From Bacteroidales bacterium (GTDB lineage Bacteria; Bacteroidota; Bacteroidia; Bacteroidales; Muribaculaceae): a DNA stretch of 64,000 nucleotides. Under the pieces are notes generated by a model. It did no database searches, was not told the DNA's origin, and saw nothing but the letters and a program-made list of their open reading frames with translations. The position numbers were made by a program, and so were the translations under genes. The stretch lies in the NCBI GenBank assembly GCA_900770215.1, contig CAAGJW010000037.1, forward strand, positions 1-64,000, read 5' to 3'. This document shows positions 11,438 to 20,862 of this stretch, piece by piece; within the stretch, counting starts at the first letter, position 1, and each line of letters opens with the position of its first letter.

Positions 11438-12529
11438 ATGAAAATAAAAGAAATCACTGACGCCATCGAGGCCTATGCACCGCTCTACCTGCAAGAAGGC
11501 TATGACAACGCAGGCATGCAGGTGGGCGACCCCGAGCAGGAAATCACCGGCGTGCTGCTGTGCACCGACGTGCGCGAGCCCATCGTCGACGAGGCCATCG
11601 ACCGGGGCTTCAACCTCATCATCTCGCACCATCCGCTCATCTTCCACGGCATCAAGAAGATAACTGGACGCAACTACATAGAGCGCATCATTGACAAAGC
11701 CATAAAGCACGACATCACCATCTATTGCGCCCACACCAACATCGACAGCGCCCGCGGCGGCGTGAGCTTCAAGATGGCACAGAAACTGGGATTGAAAAAT
11801 GTGGAGATACTCAGCCCGCAGCAAGGCATGCTCGAGAAGCTCGTGGTGTATGTGCCCACGGCACAGGCCGCCACGGTGGAGCAGGCCATGTTTATGGCCG
11901 GAGCCGGGCACCTGGGCAACTACGACTCGTGCAGCTACAGGCTCGAGGGAACGGGGCACTACCGCGCCCTTGAGGGGGCCTCGCCCTTTGCCGGCACTGT
12001 GGGAGAGCATCACACCGAGCCCGAGACACGCGTCGAGGTGCTGGTGCACAAGCCGCTCATGGGCAAGGTGCTGGCCGCCATGCTCCAGGCCCACCCCTAC
12101 GAGGAGCCTGCCTTCGACATCATCGCCCTGGGCAACGCCGACCGCTACAGCGGCCTGGGCGTGATAGGCGACATCGAGCCACAGCCGGCACTCGAGTTTC
12201 TCGAGCGAGTGAAGCAAGCCTTCGAGGTCGAGGCCATGCGCTACAGCGGCGACACCGGCAAGACGGTGAGCCGCATCGCCATGTGCGGCGGCGCCGGGGC
12301 CGAGTTTATCGGTCTCGCCCTGGCCAGGCACGCCCAGGTGTATATCACCGGCGACTTGAAATATCACGAGTTTATGGGCAACGAGGAAAGCATCATTCTG
12401 GCCGACATAGGGCATTATGAAAGCGAACATTACACAAAAGAGATTTTTTTGGATATAATTCGGCAAAAAATTCCTAACTTTGCAGTTGCTTTTGCAAGCA
12501 ATGAAAAAAATCAAGTAAAATATTTGTAA
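11438..12529 (+). CDS. Nif3-like dinuclear metal-centre protein (DUF34 family)
   Basis: A 363-residue member of the Nif3/YbgI family. Conserved metal ligands are readable in the first half (ISHHPLIFHG and YCAHTNIDSARGGV) and near the end (ITGDLKYHEF, DIGHYESE). The central insert (KLVVYVPTAQAATVEQAMFMAGAGHLGNYDSCSY) is the PII/CutA-like domain found in the long form. The biochemical role is unsettled. Start 11438 is chosen because the upstream 46 residues of the open frame are low-complexity and cover the hairpin region. It ends 4 bp before the zinc-ribbon gene, a pairing that recurs in Bacteroidota. Confidence 0.93.
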   Translation: MKIKEITDAIEAYAPLYLQEGYDNAGMQVGDPEQEITGVLLCTDVREPIVDEAIDRGFNLIISHHPLIFHGIKKITGRNYIERIIDKAIKHDITIYCAHTNIDSARGGVSFKMAQKLGLKNVEILSPQQGMLEKLVVYVPTAQAATVEQAMFMAGAGHLGNYDSCSYRLEGTGHYRALEGASPFAGTVGEHHTEPETRVEVLVHKPLMGKVLAAMLQAHPYEEPAFDIIALGNADRYSGLGVIGDIEPQPALEFLERVKQAFEVEAMRYSGDTGKTVSRIAMCGGAGAEFIGLALARHAQVYITGDLKYHEFMGNEESIILADIGHYESEHYTKEIFLDIIRQKIPNFAVAFASNEKNQVKYL

Positions 12530-12533
12530 GTGT

Positions 12534-13313
12534 ATGGCTACATCTAAAGAAACAGAACTGACTGTAGAAGAGCGCTTGAAAACGCTCTATCAACTCCAAA
12601 AACTCCTCTCTGAAGTTGACCGCATCAAGACCTTGCGCGGCGAGCTCCCTCTCGAAGTTCAAGACCTGGAAGACGAAATCGAAGGCCTCCAGACACGTCT
12701 CAAGAACTGCGACGACCAGGTTGCCGAGCTTCAGGCCGAGATCGGGCAGCAGCATGCAACCATCGACCAGGCTGCAGCCATGATCGACAAGTACACCAAG
12801 GACCAGGACAACGTGCGCAACAACCGCGAGTACGACTACCTGAAGAAAGAAATTGAATACCAGCAGCTCAACATAGAGCTTGCCGAGAAGAAGATAAACG
12901 AGGCTGGCCGCCAGATCGACGCCATAGGTCTCGAGGCCAACGACAGTCAGGCCCAGCTTGAGGACGCCGAGCACGTGCTGGGCGAGAAAAAGAGCGAGCT
13001 CGACGAGATTGTGTCGGAGACCAAGGACCAAGAAGAGAAACTGCGCGTAAAGGCCAAGAAACTGGAGGACAAGTTTGACGACGACCGCCTGCTCCAGGCC
13101 TTCAAGCGCATTCGCAAGAACGCCCGCAACGGGCTGGGCGTGGTCTATGTGCAGCGCAACGCCTGCGGCGGCTGCTTCAACCGCATCCCGGCACAGCGTC
13201 AAATGGAAATAAAGATGCACAAGAAAATCATCGTGTGCGAGTATTGCGGCCGCATCCTCATCGATCCCGAACTTGCAGGCGTGACCGACTCGGAGGCACA
13301 GAACAAAGACTAA
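12534..13313 (+). CDS. CdsZ-type coiled-coil protein with C4 zinc ribbon
   Basis: This 259-residue protein consists of a long coiled coil (about residues 10-195, heptad-rich Leu/Glu/Lys) followed by a zinc ribbon with two CxxC knuckles (NACGGCFNRIP and VCEYCGRIL). This is the COG1579/zf-RING_7 family; related proteins bind nucleic acid or ribosomes, but the role in this group is not established. It is 4 bp downstream of the Nif3-family gene and so translationally linked to it. A terminator lies 120 bp after the stop. Confidence 0.92.
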   Translation: MATSKETELTVEERLKTLYQLQKLLSEVDRIKTLRGELPLEVQDLEDEIEGLQTRLKNCDDQVAELQAEIGQQHATIDQAAAMIDKYTKDQDNVRNNREYDYLKKEIEYQQLNIELAEKKINEAGRQIDAIGLEANDSQAQLEDAEHVLGEKKSELDEIVSETKDQEEKLRVKAKKLEDKFDDDRLLQAFKRIRKNARNGLGVVYVQRNACGGCFNRIPAQRQMEIKMHKKIIVCEYCGRILIDPELAGVTDSEAQNKD

Positions 13314-13432
13314 AGAAAACCGGCCACAATCACGACAAACACAGGGGCCGTTGGTTTCCAGCACTTAGTCGAGCACACACACTCAGAAAGAAGAAATAGG
13401 GCTATTGCTACAAACCATTTTACTATGACATC

Positions 13433-13466
13433 AAGCCAGGCAACTCGGTTTTGCTTGGCTTTTTAT
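13433..13466 (+). terminator. Intrinsic terminator after the Nif3-CdsZ genes
   Basis: AAGCCAGGCAA pairs with TTGCTTGGCTT around a short CTCGGTT-type loop and is followed by a T-rich tract. The 120 bp between the coding end and this hairpin shows no gene. Confidence 0.75.
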
Positions 13467-13485
13467 TTTTTAATCGAAGAAAAGC

Positions 13486-13516
13486 TTGCCAGCAAGAGCA
13501 AAAATCTATAAATTTG
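13486..13516 (+). promoter_or_regulatory. Promoter of the M6 protease gene: TTG, 20 nt, TAAATTTG
   Basis: TTG at 13486-13488 and TAAATTTG at 13509-13516 have the correct 20-nt spacing. The transcript would have a leader of about 90 nt before ATG 13609. Confidence 0.65.
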
Positions 13517-13608
13517 TAACCATGAAGAGAAAATTACAAGTCAATCTCACTTGATTTTCGGCACAATTCAATCGATTTATAACAACTTCAAATCAGTTCT
13601 ATACAATA

Positions 13609-15849
13609 ATGAGAAAACTTTTCACTTTACTGCTCTTGGCAGCGGCTGTACTCACGGCCCGGGCCATTCCGGCATTTCCCTATGCGCAGTCCATCACCCA
13701 GCCCGACGGGTCGATGGTGACCATAGTCATGCACGGCGACGAGAACTTCAACTATGCCACCACAAGCGACGGCTACACAGTGACCTGGAACCCAGAAGGC
13801 TATGTGGTGTATGCCCAAATCGAGAACAACGAGATAAAGCCCACCAGCATCGTGGCCCGCGATGCACAAAGCCGCACGGCCAGCGACGAGGATTTCCTGC
13901 GCAGCGTGGGCAAGATGGCGCTGCCTGCCACAGGCAGCATCGAGGCTGCTGTGGCCAGCCGCAAGGCTCCGCGCCACAAGCTGAGCACGTGGGACATAAG
14001 CAAGTTTCACGGTCTGGTGATACTGGTGCAGTTCAATGACCGCCCATTCCTATACAGCAACACGCACGAACTGTTTAACAACATGATCAACGGCAACGGC
14101 TACACGGGCTACTACGACTCGATACACAGCAAGCAGGTCGACTGCACCGGCAGCGTGCACGACTACTTCAACGAGAACTCCAATGGCAACTTTGCCCCCT
14201 ACTTTGATGTAGTGGGCCCCGTTGAAGTGGACTATGCCCAAACCCATCCACAGCAAGCCACCAACGCCCGCAGCATCTTCACTGCCGCACTCAAGCAAGT
14301 CGACAGCACGATCGACTACAGCAAGTATGACACCAACGGCGACGGCGTGGTCGACATGGTCTATTTCATCGTGTCGGGCGGCGGCAGTCATGCGGGCAAC
14401 AACAGCAGCTACCTGTGGCCCCACGCCAGCACCTTCTCGGGCCTGCGGCTCGACGGGGTGAGTTTCGGGCGCTATGCCTGCTCCACCGAGCTCTACGGCC
14501 TGGAAAACCGCAAGCAGCTCGACGGCATAGGCACCATATGCCACGAGTTCAGCCACGTGCTGGGTCTCGACGACCACTACGATGTGGACTATGCCACCAG
14601 TGGTTACAGCTCGCACCCCAACCGCTGGGACCTGATGGCGGCAGGCTCCTACAACGGCGAGAGTCGCACGCCTGCCGGCTACAACCTCTACGAGCGCTGG
14701 GCACTGGGGTGGAGCACGCCCCAAGTGGTAGCGAGCCGCGGGGTGCGCAAGGTGTATCCACTGCAGGAGTCAAATGCCGGCTACCGCATCAACTCGCAAC
14801 TGGCCGATGAGTATTTCCTCGTCGAGAACCGCCAGCCCACACGCTGGGATGCCGCTCTGCCTGGCAACGGCCTGCTGGTGTGGCGCGTCGACTCGACCAG
14901 CACCACTGCCTGGACAAGTAACAAGGTGAACAACAACCCCGACCACAACTACTTTGAGCTCGTGCGCGCAGCCGAGCACGACACCATCGTCGCCAGCGGG
15001 GTCAAGAGCTACACGCTGGCCGTCGACGGCAAGTGGGATCCCTTCCCAGGCTCGGCCGGCGTCGACTCGCTGGTGAATGCAACCAGCAAGCCCCACATCA
15101 ACTCGTGGACCGGGCTCAAAACAGAGTGGACACTCAAAAACATCAAGACCGGCAACGGCTACATGACCTTCAACGCAGTGAAAGACCCCATCTCGGCCTA
15201 CATCGAGACCTTTGAGACCATGCCACTCACCACGGCCGACACCACAGGCGTGCAAGGCACATTCTCGAAGTGGAACTTCACCCAGGCCATTGTTGCCGAG
15301 CCAGGGGCTGGCTGGTGCGACGGCACCAAGGCTGCCGGCCTGCTCAAGGGCGGCGACATCCACACCACCGTGCCAGTGAGCCAGGCGGTGAACACGATGA
15401 GCTTTAACTACTACAATCCCACCAGCAGCGCGGCAGTGGTGCGATGCTACTACTCTACCAACGGCGGCACCACATGGACCAACGCCAAGACCTACTCGGG
15501 CGCTACCTATCTGCGCGTGAACTCCCAGTCGACGAGCGAGGGCGAGTTCCAGATTGGCACTACCGAGCCCGTGCTGTTCAAGATATCCTTGTTCAGCGGC
15601 AGCTCCTCGAGCTACAGCTATGTCGACAACATCACCGTGAAATATGAAAGCCACGAGAGCGACGACACGCTTGCCGGCGACGTCAATGCCGACGGCAAGG
15701 TCGACGTGACCGATGTGACCGCTCTCATCAACAAGATAATAGGTCTGGCCAGCTACGACGACGCCACGTGCGACATCAACACCGACGGCGATATCGACGT
15801 GAGCGACGTGACAGCGCTGGTCAACCTCGTGCTCAGCAGCAAGCAATAG
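13609..15849 (+). CDS. Secreted M6 family metalloprotease with C-terminal dockerin-like repeats
   Basis: The 746-residue precursor starts with a signal peptide (cleavage near ARA-IPA). The zinc-binding motif HEFSHVLGLDDH (H312, E313, H316) sits in an M6/immune-inhibitor-A-type catalytic domain, preceded by a Ca-binding-like YDTNGDGVVDMVYF segment. A beta-rich MAM/jelly-roll-like region (about 515-685) follows. The protein ends with two EF-hand-like dockerin type I repeats (GDVNADGKVDVTDVTALIN and CDINTDGDIDVSDVTALVN). It probably degrades extracellular protein. The dockerin pair replaces the usual sorting tail, and no cohesin partner is seen in the window. Confidence is high for the protease family, moderate for the dockerin function. 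Confidence 0.92.
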   Translation: MRKLFTLLLLAAAVLTARAIPAFPYAQSITQPDGSMVTIVMHGDENFNYATTSDGYTVTWNPEGYVVYAQIENNEIKPTSIVARDAQSRTASDEDFLRSVGKMALPATGSIEAAVASRKAPRHKLSTWDISKFHGLVILVQFNDRPFLYSNTHELFNNMINGNGYTGYYDSIHSKQVDCTGSVHDYFNENSNGNFAPYFDVVGPVEVDYAQTHPQQATNARSIFTAALKQVDSTIDYSKYDTNGDGVVDMVYFIVSGGGSHAGNNSSYLWPHASTFSGLRLDGVSFGRYACSTELYGLENRKQLDGIGTICHEFSHVLGLDDHYDVDYATSGYSSHPNRWDLMAAGSYNGESRTPAGYNLYERWALGWSTPQVVASRGVRKVYPLQESNAGYRINSQLADEYFLVENRQPTRWDAALPGNGLLVWRVDSTSTTAWTSNKVNNNPDHNYFELVRAAEHDTIVASGVKSYTLAVDGKWDPFPGSAGVDSLVNATSKPHINSWTGLKTEWTLKNIKTGNGYMTFNAVKDPISAYIETFETMPLTTADTTGVQGTFSKWNFTQAIVAEPGAGWCDGTKAAGLLKGGDIHTTVPVSQAVNTMSFNYYNPTSSAAVVRCYYSTNGGTTWTNAKTYSGATYLRVNSQSTSEGEFQIGTTEPVLFKISLFSGSSSSYSYVDNITVKYESHESDDTLAGDVNADGKVDVTDVTALINKIIGLASYDDATCDINTDGDIDVSDVTALVNLVLSSKQ

Positions 15850-15908
15850 CTAAATTATGACAACAACGGGAGAAAAGTCACACTTTCCCCCACTCACACA
15901 CAGCTTTC

Positions 15909-15932
15909 AGGGTCGCGCCACGGCGTGGCCCT
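15909..15932 (+). terminator. Probable terminator after the M6 protease gene
   Basis: AGGGTCGCGC and GCGTGGCCCT form a stem with two G-T pairs around a 4-nt loop, followed by a T/G-rich tail. It lies 60 bp after the stop codon. Confidence 0.55.
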
Positions 15933-16094
15933 GTGTTGTTGTAACCGACAGCGACGCCTCAAAGGCATAAAAATGGCACAAAAATAGCCAATATTTCTAC
16001 ATTTTTTACAAAATAGAGATAAAAAGTTGCGGTTTTGCAACATTTTATATACTTTAGACGAATAATTTGTATAGACCAAAAACCCTTTTAATTT

Positions 16095-19000
16095 ATGAAA
16101 AAAGCTCTATTCCTCTTATTAGCCTTCATCATGGCGGCATTGTCCCTCACGATGAACGCCGAGTTGAAGACCTGGACGTTTGAATGGAACAAAAGCCACA
16201 GCGACAACACCTCGCAAGGCTTCTACAACTTCGGCACCACCTATATTGAAAAAGACGTGTACACCACCGAGCTCAACACCCTCACGTGGAGCATTGCCTC
16301 GACAGGCACCTACAAGTATGCCTACACTGCCAAGTCGGGGCAGACCATTGGCACCAACCTTGAGCCGTCGACCCACACCTCGCTGTGGACCGAGTCGCTG
16401 GCAGGCAAAGTGCGGGCCGTGCGTGTGCAGACCCGCACCAACAAGACCGAAAACAAGGCCGACGTGAGCGTGACAGTGAACGGTGTGAAATACCTGTGCA
16501 ACGGCACTGACAAGACTGCCATGACCGCCACGCTGGCCGATTACGAGTTTAAGAGCCCCAGCGAGGCTGCAGCTGCCGAGGGCAAGATCGAAATCAGCAT
16601 CGACCCCACCTCGGATGCCAAAGGCACATTGTATATCAAGAAGATAGAAATCGACTATGAGGTGGCCGCCTCAAGCGTGGCTGCCCCCTCCTTCAGCCCG
16701 GCAGCCGGCACCTACGACTCGGCCCAGCAAGTGACCATTGCAGCCGGCCAGGGGCTGAGCGTGTACTATACCACCGACAACTCCAACCCACGCCTCGACG
16801 GCGGCACGCGCCAGCTCTATAGCGCCCCCGTCGTCGTCGACACCACCACCACGCTCAAGGCCGTGGCCTACAACGGCACCGACTACAGCGACATTGTCCA
16901 GGCCCGCTACGTGATACGCAAGTCGCCCGAGCTGCACTTCTATGTCGACAGCCTGTCGCTGCTGAGCGGCAAAGACGGCTATGCCGACTTGATCAACCCC
17001 CACAAGGTGGAGCCAGTGACCTACACCAGCAGCGACTGGCAAGTGTGCTCGGTCGACGAGATGGGCATGCTCTACTCCTCCTATGTGACCGAGGTGAAGA
17101 CAGTGACCATCACCGCCCGCTTTGCCGGCAACGACACCTATCTGCCCGGCGTGGCCACCATGAAGGTGACCGTTGTGCCCAATCCACCCCTTGCCACGCC
17201 GCAAGTGACCCCCGCAGGAGGCACATTTGACGGCGCGGTCGAAGTCTCCGTCACCAGCACCGACGAGCGCAGTGTCACCATTTGGTACTCGACCACGGCC
17301 AAGTCGCAGGAGGAATTTGAAAGCGACTACACCAAGAGCACGGTGGTAGAGGGCAAAGAGGCCAAGTTCACCATCGACAAGAGCTGCACCCTCTATGTGA
17401 TGACGCGCGGCTACAACGTGAACAGCCCGGTGCTGAAATACCAGTTCACCATCAACACGCCGCTCAAGGCCGACTTTGCCACCGACAGGTCCTACATCAC
17501 CCGCTATGCCCAGAATTTCGACAACGCCGACAGCTTGAAGCAATGGACCGTGGGCAGCGGCTGGAAACTGGCCGACAAAAACTTCTCGAGCATCGACCCC
17601 ACCGACAAGCTCTCGATTGCCGTGGGCTACAACGACGGCACCGGCACCACCACGCTCACCTCGCCCGAGTTCACCGTCGAGCCCAATAGCGAGGCCTCGT
17701 TCTATGCCCGCTTCTCGGCAGTGTTCCTCATCTACGGCTCGTGGCAATTCAACGTGATCAACACCGCCACAGGCGACACCACCCAGCTGCTCGACGCCTT
17801 CAAGTGGGCCCAGGACAACAACTACACTGGTCCCAACTGGAACCACTTCCAGTACAGCTTGAAGCAATTTGAGGGACAGAAGGTGAAATTCCAGTTCAAC
17901 TACAACTATGGCGGCGAGGACCTCGCGCTCGACAACTTCGCCATCAAGGTGCTCGACAAGCAGTCGGCCGAGGCCATACACCTCTTTGAGGGCGACAGCA
18001 TCACCTTCATCAGCACCTCGCTGGGCGACCCCGACAGTCTGCAATGGACCCTCGACGGCGCCACCCCGGCAGTCTCGACCCTGAAGACAGTGACGGCCAC
18101 GTATGCCCATAGCGGCAGCTACGACGTCACCCTCACCGTGAAGCGAGGCACCGAGACCAACACCGTCACGCGCCAGGCCTATGTCGTGGTATCGCAGCAG
18201 GCACCCACAGCCATCATCGGCCTGCCCCAGGAGGGCTATGAGTCGCCATTTGTGGGCGTGTATGTGCCCGTGAACGTGCCAGTCACCTTCCGCGACCTGT
18301 CGACCGGCAATCCCACCGAGTGGAAGTGGGTGTTCCAGAACACCGACATCACGTCGAGCGCCGAGCAGAACCCCACCGTCACCTACCTCGACAAGGGGCG
18401 CTTCAGCGTGGGCCTCACCGCCAAGAATGCCGCCGGGCAGAGCAACGACGTGCTCACCTATGCCGTGCAGGCAGGCGGAGCTCAATATGTGTGGAACATT
18501 TCGACCGAGGAAAACAGCAATCTCTCTAAGATAGCCCTGGGCTGGTATGGCAACTATGCCGGCACCAACTGGCTGGGCATGCGCCGCTTTGCCGAGCAGT
18601 ACAAGGCGCCGCTGGCCGATGCCACCATCGACAGCGTGGCCGTGTACTTTGCCTCCAACGCCACCGTGTCGCCCAATGCCGACATCGTGCTCACCGTCAA
18701 CGCAGTCGACGCCAACGGCAATCCAGGGCAGGTGCTGGCCACGACCAGCATCAAAGCCAGCGAGATCAAGTATAGCGACGACGACTACCTGGCCACCGTG
18801 TTCAAGCTGGCACAGCCCGTGAAACTGTCGAAGGGGCAGAAGTTCTTTGTCGTTGTGGGCCCGTTCCCCAACGCTACCGACGAGGCCACCAGCAAGACCG
18901 ACGACATCGCCATCTTCTGCCTGCGCAGACCTGTGGGCGGCAAGTGCACCACCTGGCACGAGCTGGAAGACCAGGACGACAGCGGCAAGTCGCTGGGCAC

Positions 19001-19235
19001 CTATAGCTGGCTGCCCAACACCGACGATCCCGTGTCGATGGCCATTGCTCCTGTAGTGACCTACGACGGCCTGTCGACAGCAGTGACCGCCGTTGAGCAG
19101 AGCAACCCGAGCAACAGCAAGATTGTGTCCATCTACACCCTGAGCGGCATGCAAGTCAAGAGCATGGAGCCTGGCCACATCTATATCGTGAAGCGTGCCG
19201 ACGGCACTGCAAGCAAGATGAAAATAGTGAAATAA
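16095..19235 (+). CDS. Large secreted surface protein with chitobiase-C-like and PKD domains
   Basis: A 1046-residue exported protein (signal peptide MKKALFLLLAFIMAALSLTMNA). After an N-terminal beta-rich region come one or two chitobiase/hexosaminidase C-terminal-type modules (SVYYTTDNSNPRLDGGTRQLYSAPVVV, about residues 195-275; a related one near 375-455). A choice-of-anchor-like domain follows (about 470-625), then two PKD-type repeats (SYDVTLTVKRGTETNTVT and FSVGLTAKNAAGQSNDVLTY, about 630-795). The tail is sorting-like (IVSIYTLSGMQVKSM, GHIYIVKRADG, ending MKIVK). No catalytic motif was recognised; a binding or adhesion role at the surface is the simplest reading. Confidence 0.8.
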   Translation: MKKALFLLLAFIMAALSLTMNAELKTWTFEWNKSHSDNTSQGFYNFGTTYIEKDVYTTELNTLTWSIASTGTYKYAYTAKSGQTIGTNLEPSTHTSLWTESLAGKVRAVRVQTRTNKTENKADVSVTVNGVKYLCNGTDKTAMTATLADYEFKSPSEAAAAEGKIEISIDPTSDAKGTLYIKKIEIDYEVAASSVAAPSFSPAAGTYDSAQQVTIAAGQGLSVYYTTDNSNPRLDGGTRQLYSAPVVVDTTTTLKAVAYNGTDYSDIVQARYVIRKSPELHFYVDSLSLLSGKDGYADLINPHKVEPVTYTSSDWQVCSVDEMGMLYSSYVTEVKTVTITARFAGNDTYLPGVATMKVTVVPNPPLATPQVTPAGGTFDGAVEVSVTSTDERSVTIWYSTTAKSQEEFESDYTKSTVVEGKEAKFTIDKSCTLYVMTRGYNVNSPVLKYQFTINTPLKADFATDRSYITRYAQNFDNADSLKQWTVGSGWKLADKNFSSIDPTDKLSIAVGYNDGTGTTTLTSPEFTVEPNSEASFYARFSAVFLIYGSWQFNVINTATGDTTQLLDAFKWAQDNNYTGPNWNHFQYSLKQFEGQKVKFQFNYNYGGEDLALDNFAIKVLDKQSAEAIHLFEGDSITFISTSLGDPDSLQWTLDGATPAVSTLKTVTATYAHSGSYDVTLTVKRGTETNTVTRQAYVVVSQQAPTAIIGLPQEGYESPFVGVYVPVNVPVTFRDLSTGNPTEWKWVFQNTDITSSAEQNPTVTYLDKGRFSVGLTAKNAAGQSNDVLTYAVQAGGAQYVWNISTEENSNLSKIALGWYGNYAGTNWLGMRRFAEQYKAPLADATIDSVAVYFASNATVSPNADIVLTVNAVDANGNPGQVLATTSIKASEIKYSDDDYLATVFKLAQPVKLSKGQKFFVVVGPFPNATDEATSKTDDIAIFCLRRPVGGKCTTWHELEDQDDSGKSLGTYSWLPNTDDPVSMAIAPVVTYDGLSTAVTAVEQSNPSNSKIVSIYTLSGMQVKSMEPGHIYIVKRADGTASKMKIVK

Positions 19236-19266
19236 TCACCCTATATTCAACCTAAGCACCTGCGAT

Positions 19267-19302
19267 GCCGCGATTGCCAAGCCCCTGCACAGCAATCGCG
19301 GC
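19267..19302 (+). terminator. Terminator after the PKD surface-protein gene
   Basis: GCCGCGATTGC pairs perfectly with GCAATCGCGGC around 14 nt, followed by ATATTTCTT. It ends the 16095-19235 transcript. Confidence 0.7.
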
Positions 19303-19432
19303 ATATTTCTTCCACAACCTCTCTCGCCTATCACAAAACCATAAATAATGGGAAAAACAAAGTCAAATATTCAAAAATTGATTAAAATCGCACCCAAAAA
19401 GTAATGTTTTGTTAAAAACACTATCACACCTA

Positions 19433-19462
19433 TTGCTATTAAAAATATTATTATTATCTTTG
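19433..19462 (+). promoter_or_regulatory. Promoter of the small-RNA candidate: TTG, 19 nt, TATCTTTG
   Basis: TTG at 19433-19435 and TATCTTTG at 19455-19462 match the Bacteroidota promoter with ideal 19-nt spacing. The nearest plus-strand coding start is about 270 bp further on and lies behind a terminator, so the promoter appears dedicated to the RNA. Confidence 0.75.
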
Positions 19463-19466
19463 CAAT

Positions 19467-19617
19467 GGTTTTTCATGGTATTAGTTTTTAAGGTTACGAA
19501 ATAACTGGCGTCGGGAGACGGTTTTTATTTCGTTTTTGTTTAAGGTTTATGTTAATGGTATTAGAAGGTTAATTAGTTAAGCAATCCCAGATAGCGATAT
19601 CCGGGATTTTTTATTTT
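19467..19617 (+). ncRNA. Structured non-coding RNA candidate, about 145-150 nt
   Basis: A free-standing transcription unit in the 496-bp gap before the metallophosphoesterase gene. It begins just after a consensus promoter and ends in a terminator hairpin (AATCCC.GATA / TATC.GGGATT, 19583-19606) followed by T-rich sequence. Inside are a nested hairpin (ACGAAATAA at 19496-19504 pairing with TTATTTCGT at 19525-19533, with an inner CGTC-GGGA-GACG stem) and two copies of ATGGTATTAG (19475-19484 and 19555-19564), each followed by an AAGGTT element. No ORF of note is present. The arrangement recalls structured RNAs described in Bacteroidales (for example the Bacteroidales-1 motif) and could be a 6S-like or other regulatory RNA. 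The family is not established from sequence reading alone. Confidence 0.65.
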
Positions 19618-19731
19618 CCCCTTTTTCTCCAAGATTAAAATCAAGATAAGTGCCAAAGCCAAAGGAATGATTAATTTTGCAGCGCAAAACAGCAACAACA
19701 CAAACACTGTGAGCGACAACAAAAACAATTT

Positions 19732-20823
19732 ATGAAAGCAATATTTTTACTTTTCCTGCTGTTGCCCGTGGCCGGGCAAGCCTACGCCACACTGCGCGTG
19801 TGGCAATTGCTGGCTGGCGTGCCCGCGTTGCGCATGGCAGCAGTGGTGCTCATGACCACGGCGTTTATCCTGACGTTTGTGGCCATGTCGGGGGTCATCG
19901 ACCGCTGGCCCATGTGGCTGGCCACGGCCGTGTATGAGACGGGCACATCGTGGCTCATCGTGCTGCTCTATCTGGTCATGGCACTGGGCGTGCTCGACCT
20001 GCTCAGGCTGTGCCATGTGGCAGGCCCCGGCGTGCTGCGCCACAACGCGTGGCTTGCCGCCGGCATCGCCGCGGGCATCACCGTCCTGCTGGCCTACGGA
20101 TACTGGCACTACAACGACAAGCAACGCGTGCCCTTGCAGCTCGTCACCCACAAGGCGATAGGCACCCCCACAAGGATAGTGCTGGTGAGCGACCTGCATC
20201 TGGGCTACCACAACCGCCGGCCCGAGCTGCACCGATGGCTCCAGCTGCTCAAGGCCGAGCATCCCGCGGCCATCGTGGTGGCCGGCGACATCATCGACGG
20301 CAGCTATCGCCCAGTCGAGGCGCAAGACATGGCCCAGGAGTTCAGGCAGCTGGGCATCCCCGTGTATGCCTGCCTGGGCAACCACGACTACTACACGGGG
20401 ATTGGCGCCGACCTCAAGTTCTGCCGCGAGGCAGGCATCACCGTGCTGCGCGACGACACGGCATCGCTGACAGGCATCACCCTCATAGGGCGCGACGACC
20501 GCACCAATCCCCACCGCAAGCCGCTCGCCCGCATCATGCAGGACATCGACCGCAGCAAGTTTCTCCTTGAAATCGACCACCAGCCCTATCACCTGGAGGA
20601 GGCCGAGCAGTGCGGCGTCGACTTTGAGTTTGCCGGTCACACCCACTACGGGCAAGTGTGGCCCGTGAACTGGATCACACGGGCCGTGTTTGAAGACGCC
20701 TTCGGGCCCTACCGCAGGGGCGCAACGCAATACTACGTGAGCTCGGGCCTGGGCATATGGGGCGGCAAGTTCCGCATTGGCACGCGATCAGAATATGTCG
20801 TGCTCACCATCAACCCCGCCTGA
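19732..20823 (+). CDS. Membrane-anchored calcineurin-type metallophosphoesterase
   Basis: A 363-residue protein with about four N-terminal hydrophobic helices (residues 1-20, 33-55, 65-85 and 105-125) and a cytoplasmic or surface-facing phosphoesterase domain. All metal-binding motifs of the superfamily are visible: DLHLG (near 155), GDIIDG, GNHDYY and GHTHYGQ near 300. This is the YkuE/YaeI-like branch, whose members hydrolyse phosphodiester bonds; the closest characterised ones act on lipid precursors, but the substrate here is unknown. It stands alone between the small RNA and the MarR operator region. Confidence 0.88.
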   Translation: MKAIFLLFLLLPVAGQAYATLRVWQLLAGVPALRMAAVVLMTTAFILTFVAMSGVIDRWPMWLATAVYETGTSWLIVLLYLVMALGVLDLLRLCHVAGPGVLRHNAWLAAGIAAGITVLLAYGYWHYNDKQRVPLQLVTHKAIGTPTRIVLVSDLHLGYHNRRPELHRWLQLLKAEHPAAIVVAGDIIDGSYRPVEAQDMAQEFRQLGIPVYACLGNHDYYTGIGADLKFCREAGITVLRDDTASLTGITLIGRDDRTNPHRKPLARIMQDIDRSKFLLEIDHQPYHLEEAEQCGVDFEFAGHTHYGQVWPVNWITRAVFEDAFGPYRRGATQYYVSSGLGIWGGKFRIGTRSEYVVLTINPA

Positions 20824-20862
20824 TTGCATCCTCCAGCTGCCACACAGCCACCACACAGCAAC

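Noticed and set aside
13314..13432. Considered a non-coding RNA (for example RNase P RNA) downstream of the zinc-ribbon gene
   Set aside because: None of the conserved RNase P or tmRNA elements are present and no promoter was found; only the terminator at 13433 is supported.
16671..19178. 835-residue minus-strand open frame opposite the PKD surface-protein gene
   Set aside because: A shadow of the GC-rich plus-strand gene. It is rich in Gly, His, Val and Ala, has no recognisable domain, and the plus strand has a signal peptide and PKD modules.
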